A DNA stretch of 9,739 bases. Source: Microcystis aeruginosa W13-11. Lineage in GTDB: Bacteria > Cyanobacteriota > Cyanobacteriia > Cyanobacteriales > Microcystaceae. Below the pieces are notes generated by a model. It did not search any database. It was not told the DNA's origin and worked only from the letters and a program-made list of their open reading frames with translations. The position numbers and the translations under genes are program-made. The stretch lies in assembly GCA_009995705.1 (NCBI GenBank), contig JAADBR010000153.1, positions 1 to 9,739 of the forward strand, given 5' to 3'. This document shows, piece by piece, positions 5,451 through 9,739 of the stretch. How positions within the stretch are numbered: position 1 is the stretch's first letter; each line of letters starts with the position of its first letter.

Positions 5451-7217
5451 ATGATTTCACAAGCCTCATCCCCTATTATCTTGACAGAGCCAGAACAAAT
5501 CCAGCCAAGAAATATGAGTGACCTAATTGTCGATTATTTAGAGCAATTAGGGGTAGAGTACGTTTTTGGCATTCCGGGAGGACATAATAGTGCCTTCTAC
5601 GAAGCCTTAGCACGCAGTGAAAGACGCGGGGGGGTTCGTGCCGTTTTGACTTGTCACGAAACTGGTGCCGCTTTTATGGCTGATGGTTATGCTCGTGAAA
5701 CGGGAAAAATTGGGGTTTGCTGCGGCACAACCGGACCGGGTAGCACCAATTTCATGACAGGATTAGCCTCAGCTTATGCTGAAGGGATACCTCTACTTGT
5801 TATCACTGCACAAACTGCCCTACCCCATTTTAGCTGGAGTGCCTTTCAAGAATCGTCGCCTGATACCATTGATACAGTGGCCATGTTTAAGCACTGTACC
5901 CGTTATAATACCCTCGTCACCCACCCTAATCAATTAGAAAGAAAATTAGCAGCGGCATTAACAACAGTTTTGCATTCACCTTTTGGACCGGCTCATCTTA
6001 GTATTCCTGTGAATATTTTCCGGGTTGAGTCTCCCTCATCCCTTGCTTATCCCCAGGTAGCGACTCAAGCTGCTGCATTAGTTGATTTAAAAGCCTTAGA
6101 TGAGCTTGATAGTACCATAAACAATATCTTAGATCAAGGTCAAACCATCGCCATCTGGGTTGGTCAAGATTGTACGGAAGCCACCCCAGAAATTATGGCA
6201 TTAGCCGAATTAATTAACGCTTCTATTGTCACAACTCAAGGTGGTAAAACCTGTGTTAATCCTTATCATCCTTTAGTAAAAGGTGTCTTTGGTTTCGCTG
6301 GACATCAAACGGCCCGTCAAGCTTTAACCGATGATTCTGTTGCTTTAATTTTAGCGGCTGGGATGAACTTAGGGCAATGGGAAACCTCGGCTTGGGATCA
6401 GGCATTGTTAACTAAAAAAATAGTTCATATTCATCACGCAAGGGATTATTTTAAAAGTTCTCCGATGGCCAGCTTACACATTCAAGGTACAATCAAAACC
6501 ACCTTGGCAGAATTACTAAGAAGATTACAGAAAACTCGGCAAAGGGGACAATTAAAACCGGAGTTGTCAGCCAGCTTATTCCCTAAATTTTTCCAGCCTT
6601 ATCAACCCGCTCAAATTACCGTTAAAGAACCAGATAGCTATCGACTTTCAGAGGATAATTCCCCCGTTAAACCCCAGCAATTAATCGGTGAACTCATACA
6701 ACATTTTCCCCCAGAAACCCGCTATTTAGTTGATGTAGGTAATTGGTTAGCTTGGACAATTCACTATTTCTTCCCACCCCGTCCTGAAAATTTCCGTTTA
6801 GCTGTGGCCACTGCCCCCATGGGTTGGGGAATTGGCAGTGCGATTGGAACAGCTATGGGGGCAAAAAATACCCCAGTGGTTTGTCTTACAGGTGATGGAT
6901 GTTTCCTAATGCACGGCAATGAACTTGCCGTTGCTGTTGCCGAAAAATTACCGATTATTTTTATCATTCTTAATGATCAATCTTTTGGTATGGTTAAACA
7001 CCGACATCTGCAAACGGGAGTAGAATCTTTAGAATTTGCTTTACCATCAGTAGATTTTAGTCAAATTGCTCGAGGAATGGGAGCGAACGGTTATATTATT
7101 CGTAATAGTCAAGACTTGCAGGAATTAGATTATGAGGCAATTTATCGGGATGGCAAACCTACCGTCTTAGATGTGCGAATTGATTCGGAATATGTTCCCC
7201 CCATAGGAATGTTTTAA
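5451..7217 (+). CDS. Thiamine diphosphate-dependent enzyme, acetolactate synthase-like
   Basis: A ThDP enzyme of the acetolactate synthase / benzoylformate decarboxylase superfamily, 588 residues from the ATG at 5451. Such enzymes decarboxylate a 2-keto acid and release or transfer the activated aldehyde. The N-terminal pyrimidine-binding domain shows VEYVFGIPGG (35-44), TCHETGAAFMADGYAR with catalytic Glu at 70, and CCGTTGPGSTN. The central domain (about 205-340) includes VKGVFGFAGHQT. The C-terminal pyrophosphate domain has GDG (481-483) and, 27 residues on, N508 in ILNDQSFGMVKHRH, the metal-binding motif. Start choice is open: GTG 5409, ATG 5451 or ATG 5514, which lies just before the conserved domain; none has a Shine-Dalgarno. 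No small regulatory subunit follows and the neighbours are tailoring enzymes, so a housekeeping role in branched-chain amino acid synthesis is unlikely. The substrate is unknown. The next gene starts 11 bases on, so the two are surely cotranscribed. Confidence 0.85.
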   Translation: MISQASSPIILTEPEQIQPRNMSDLIVDYLEQLGVEYVFGIPGGHNSAFYEALARSERRGGVRAVLTCHETGAAFMADGYARETGKIGVCCGTTGPGSTNFMTGLASAYAEGIPLLVITAQTALPHFSWSAFQESSPDTIDTVAMFKHCTRYNTLVTHPNQLERKLAAALTTVLHSPFGPAHLSIPVNIFRVESPSSLAYPQVATQAAALVDLKALDELDSTINNILDQGQTIAIWVGQDCTEATPEIMALAELINASIVTTQGGKTCVNPYHPLVKGVFGFAGHQTARQALTDDSVALILAAGMNLGQWETSAWDQALLTKKIVHIHHARDYFKSSPMASLHIQGTIKTTLAELLRRLQKTRQRGQLKPELSASLFPKFFQPYQPAQITVKEPDSYRLSEDNSPVKPQQLIGELIQHFPPETRYLVDVGNWLAWTIHYFFPPRPENFRLAVATAPMGWGIGSAIGTAMGAKNTPVVCLTGDGCFLMHGNELAVAVAEKLPIIFIILNDQSFGMVKHRHLQTGVESLEFALPSVDFSQIARGMGANGYIIRNSQDLQELDYEAIYRDGKPTVLDVRIDSEYVPPIGMF

Positions 7218-7228
7218 AGCCACGAACA

Positions 7229-8116
7229 ATGATCAATACCTTTAACTCAAAAGCGATGTCCTATACCGAGTTACCCGCCAAGCGATTACTAATTAATTCT
7301 TTGCCTAAAAGTGGCACTCATTTATTGGCTAAGTCCGTTGAAATTCTGGGCTATAGAGAGCATTTTGAGGATCAAGAAATTCAAGAAGTGCCTCTATTTT
7401 TTAACTATCGAGAAGTTAAAAAAAGAATTGAGCATCAAACCCAATTTAGCCAAAAACAGATTAGCATAGGGGCCTTAACCCCCTACTATGTAGATTTGGC
7501 GATTGTTCGACATTGGTTAACTCTTATTGCCCAAAACCAATACATTTTAGGTCATATTCCTTGGACACCTCTGTTAACCCCAATTCTTCAGGAATTGAAT
7601 TATCAGCATATCTTCATTATTCGTGATCCTCGTGCTGTTATAGCTTCCTCAATTCCCTTTGTTTTAGATACGGGAAAAATGCCAGCAAGACACTTTTTAG
7701 AAGAGGATTTTAAGTCCATGTCTCCTAGCCAAAGATTAGATTTTATTTTAGCGGGAGGCTATGCGGCAAAAGCGGGAGTAGAAATCAGAAATTTTGCCGA
7801 AGTGTTCCGTTCTATGTTAGCTTGGTCTCAAGAGCAAAATTGTTTATTTATCCGTTTTGAGGATCTGGTGGGAGAACAGGGAGGTGGCAAGTCGGAAAAA
7901 CAAAGGGAGACGATGGAAAAAATTTGCCACCATTTGGATATTCCTTTTAATGAAACTATTGCTTCTCAGCTGGGGGAGATTTATAACCCTTCTGCCAGAA
8001 CATTTAGAATGGGTAAAATAGACGGATGGAAAGACTCAATAGAGCTAGCAGATATCGAAAAATTCAATGCCTATTGTCAACCATTATGTCAAGAGGCGGG
8101 TTATGAAATGTATTGA
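7229..8116 (+). CDS. Sulfotransferase domain protein, second type
   Basis: A predicted PAPS-dependent sulfotransferase of 295 residues, closer to the Sulfotransfer_1 style than the gene at 4438. INSLPKSGTHLL (22-33) is the 5'-phosphosulfate loop; HIFIIRDPRAVIASS (127-141) is the 3'-phosphate loop; H109 in LGHIPW is a candidate catalytic base; FIRFEDLVG (207-215) and RMGKIDGWKD (260-269), with its Gly-x-x-x-Gly-Trp-Lys pattern, close the PAPS site as in cytosolic sulfotransferases. ATG at 7229 is taken as start; a second ATG at 7256 is possible and nearer the conserved core. It follows the ThDP gene by 11 bases. Having two unlike sulfotransferases in one cluster suggests two sulfation steps or two acceptors, which is inference. 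Confidence 0.85.
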   Translation: MINTFNSKAMSYTELPAKRLLINSLPKSGTHLLAKSVEILGYREHFEDQEIQEVPLFFNYREVKKRIEHQTQFSQKQISIGALTPYYVDLAIVRHWLTLIAQNQYILGHIPWTPLLTPILQELNYQHIFIIRDPRAVIASSIPFVLDTGKMPARHFLEEDFKSMSPSQRLDFILAGGYAAKAGVEIRNFAEVFRSMLAWSQEQNCLFIRFEDLVGEQGGGKSEKQRETMEKICHHLDIPFNETIASQLGEIYNPSARTFRMGKIDGWKDSIELADIEKFNAYCQPLCQEAGYEMY

Positions 8117-8156
8117 GTTATTAGCTAAAGTGTCCTGCTTATTGGTAAAATTTTAA

Positions 8157-8184
8157 TTGACAACATCGTCAAACAGAGAATATT
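8157..8184 (+). promoter_or_regulatory. Possible promoter just before the methyltransferase gene
   Basis: TTGACA at 8157-8162 is a perfect -35 box; AATATT at 8179-8184, 16 bases on, is a modest -10. Transcription would begin almost at the ATG (8191), giving a leaderless mRNA. A weak Shine-Dalgarno fits that, but the gene may equally be read through from upstream. Confidence 0.3.
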
Positions 8185-8190
8185 GAGCTT

Positions 8191-8949
8191 ATGAATACCC
8201 ACGCCTATACCTACAATAATCTTTTATTTGCCGAACTTTATGACTTTATCATCGAAAAACTCAGCCGAGGAAATAATATGAAGGTCTGGGAGTTTTTCCC
8301 TCAATGCGCCGAAATTTTTGGTAGTCCTATTTTAGAGATGGGATGCGGTACAGGAATTAATTTATTACCCTTAGCAGAGATGGGTTATCCTGTTACAGGA
8401 TTGGATAATTCCTCTGCCATGTTAAAGTTTTTAGATCAGAAACTCCAAAAAGCTTCACTAGAAGTCAGGCAGAACGTTGAATTTGTTGAAGGAGATATGG
8501 TGAATCCTCCCCTTCAAAGCAACTATTTTCGCCTAATTATTTTCGCTCAGTCTCAGTTTTTACATCTTCACAGTGATGAGCAAAGGCTAACTTGTCTGCA
8601 AAATACCCGCCGTCTTTTAGTGGAGGATGGAGTGGTATTGCTTTGTAACGGTAAGCTAGAGCAAGAGGAAACTTGGGAACAATGGAGAGAAGTCGCTGGA
8701 AACCAGAGGGATGAATGGAGATTATTTACTAGAAGTAGTTGGCAAAATGGTAGCCTTGAAGAAGAAATTAAGCTGCAATCTAATTCTGATCCTCAACAAG
8801 AACATTTATTTAATTATCGTTTGTATCCTATCCCAAATGAGCGGATGCTACAATTAATCAAACAAGCTGGCTTACGTCCGGCACCTATACCTGCTAATTT
8901 ACCCGCAAACTTTTATGAAAGATTTAAGATGTCTGCTTTTACCAAGTAA
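8191..8949 (+). CDS. Class I SAM-dependent methyltransferase
   Basis: A predicted Rossmann-fold methyltransferase of 252 residues. YNNLLFAELYDFII (8-21) is the usual N-terminal cap, ILEMGCGTGINLLPLA (47-62) is motif I that binds SAM, followed by VTGLDNS with acidic D72 at the end of strand 2, and VEGDMVNPP (99-107) with D102 for the adenine contact. The later part (about 150-235) contains a substrate domain with paired strands (EEEIKLQSN, HLFNYRLYPI) as in small-molecule O-, N- or C-methyltransferases. Nothing fixes the acceptor. The gene is 74 bases after the second sulfotransferase and may be part of its transcript or have its own promoter at 8157-8184. No rRNA- or quinone-methyltransferase signature is seen, and the setting favours a tailoring role. 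Confidence 0.85.
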   Translation: MNTHAYTYNNLLFAELYDFIIEKLSRGNNMKVWEFFPQCAEIFGSPILEMGCGTGINLLPLAEMGYPVTGLDNSSAMLKFLDQKLQKASLEVRQNVEFVEGDMVNPPLQSNYFRLIIFAQSQFLHLHSDEQRLTCLQNTRRLLVEDGVVLLCNGKLEQEETWEQWREVAGNQRDEWRLFTRSSWQNGSLEEEIKLQSNSDPQQEHLFNYRLYPIPNERMLQLIKQAGLRPAPIPANLPANFYERFKMSAFTK

Positions 8950-9035
8950 TTTAGTAATGATTGACCACGGCGGCTGTCAGTTTAACATAAGCAGGTTTTG
9001 ATTATCAACTTGCCTAAGTCCCCAAAAAACAAAAC

Positions 9036-9041
9036 AAGGAG
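9036..9041 (+). promoter_or_regulatory. Ribosome binding site for the last gene
   Basis: AAGGAG is followed by 8 bases to the ATG at 9050 but only 2 bases to an in-frame ATG at 9044. This decides for 9050. It is the strongest Shine-Dalgarno of the cluster. Confidence 0.65.
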
Positions 9042-9049
9042 AAATGAGA

Positions 9050-9739
9050 ATGAGCCTACAAGCAAATCTTGAGAGATTTAAAAGCAAACAACCTATCAGT
9101 CGCAACCATTATATTTCTTATCGTAGTATATATAAAGCTACTCCCAGTCTCAAATTCATATTCAAGCATTATTGCCCGATTTATCATATTTCACTAGATG
9201 AGTTTTTTGAATATTATCCGCTTTTAGCGTTTATTGAATACCTTGTCTATGAAACTGATGCGGAGATGGAAAGTAATCAAAAAGATAGCAGCCCATCAAG
9301 TCAGTCTTCTTTGTGGGATTCTAAAAAAACCATCATTCGATCTTTTTTAAAAGAATTTGATTTAGAATATCCTAGTATTTTAAATCAAATGGATAATTTA
9401 GGGGAATATATTAAATTAGAAAGTCAGCTATTGACCTCTAAAAAGATCACATTAGAAGACGTAATTCGTGCTTCTGAATTGCGGTCTTCTGACGATTTAA
9501 TTCTCCACTGTACCTTGATTGCTATGTCAGGTAAACCTTATAGAGATGAAGTTTTTGAGATTATGTCACCCATAAACATTTTGCTAGAATTTCATGATGA
9601 TTTTCGTTCCTATCAAGAGGATAGGGCAGCTGGTAACTATAACACCTACTGGATGTTTCAGAAATTGTATGGAGAGGAAGCACACCATTATTTAAAAGCA
9701 GAAATAGACCGTTACAGTAAGCTATTTGAGGCAACCCTG
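9050..9739 (+). CDS. Class I isoprenoid synthase-like protein (3' end outside window)
   Basis: The frame is open for 230 codons to the window edge; the stop is not seen. It seems mostly helical and soluble. EFHDDFRSYQED (180-191) fits the (N/D)Dxx(S/T)xxx(E/D) metal-binding motif of class I terpene synthases, and the following GNYNTYWMF resembles the region after it. About 110 residues earlier, FIEYLVYETDAEMES (61-75) is at a plausible place for the first acidic motif, although it lacks a classic DDxxD. From this I infer a diphosphate-binding isoprenoid cyclase or prenyl-type enzyme; the match rests on short motifs, so an unrelated helical protein remains possible. It is separated from the methyltransferase by 100 bases and has its own strong ribosome binding site. 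If correct, it would supply a terpenoid skeleton for the upstream sulfotransferases and methyltransferase. Confidence 0.5.
   Translation, partial: MSLQANLERFKSKQPISRNHYISYRSIYKATPSLKFIFKHYCPIYHISLDEFFEYYPLLAFIEYLVYETDAEMESNQKDSSPSSQSSLWDSKKTIIRSFLKEFDLEYPSILNQMDNLGEYIKLESQLLTSKKITLEDVIRASELRSSDDLILHCTLIAMSGKPYRDEVFEIMSPINILLEFHDDFRSYQEDRAAGNYNTYWMFQKLYGEEAHHYLKAEIDRYSKLFEATL

Noticed and set aside
1..9739. CRISPR arrays, tRNA, rRNA or complete insertion sequences
   Set aside because: I looked for regularly spaced direct repeats, tRNA-like cloverleaf ends and transposase motifs on both strands and saw none that I could support.

Overview
The window looks like cyanobacterial chromosome, most likely Microcystis or a close relative. 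The basis is a HIP1 octamer (GCGATCGC), a cyanobacterial-type bacterial aspartyl-tRNA synthetase, G/C-rich palindromic intergenic repeats, mostly absent Shine-Dalgarno sequences, and a microviridin-type peptide gene hidden in an intergenic region. The genus is inferred from remembered families; no database search was possible.

Layout. (1) 1-276 (+): the 3' end of an FGE-sulfatase/C-type-lectin-fold gene whose last third has the codon pattern of the variable repeat of a diversity-generating retroelement. No reverse transcriptase or template repeat is in the window. (2) 343-2067 (-): aspS, convergent with the first gene and sharing a hairpin with it. The protein appears to lack about 21 residues that normally carry the HHPFT active-site motif. 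(3) 2068-2424: intergenic DNA with a palindromic repeat and a good -10 element. (4) 2425-3207 (+): an HpcH/HpaI-type aldolase. (5) 3299-3455 (+): an uncalled microviridin-like (graspetide) precursor gene with leader motif PFFARFL and core TWKWPSDWEDS. It is split by a +1 shift at a run of nine C and lacks an ATG. (6) 3610-4089 (-): a small glycine-rich membrane protein of unknown function.

(7) 4438-9739 (+): five co-directional genes: a family-2-like sulfotransferase, an acetolactate-synthase-like thiamine diphosphate enzyme, a second and different sulfotransferase, a class I SAM methyltransferase, and a protein resembling class I isoprenoid synthases that runs off the window. Only the second and third of these are tightly spaced (11 bases). 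Together they resemble a specialised-metabolite cluster making a sulfated, methylated, possibly isoprenoid product. That is inference from the enzyme types; I do not recognise a described pathway.

The strongest leads are the broken or switchable microviridin precursor, the orphan retroelement target, the aspS internal deletion, and the uncharacterised two-sulfotransferase cluster.
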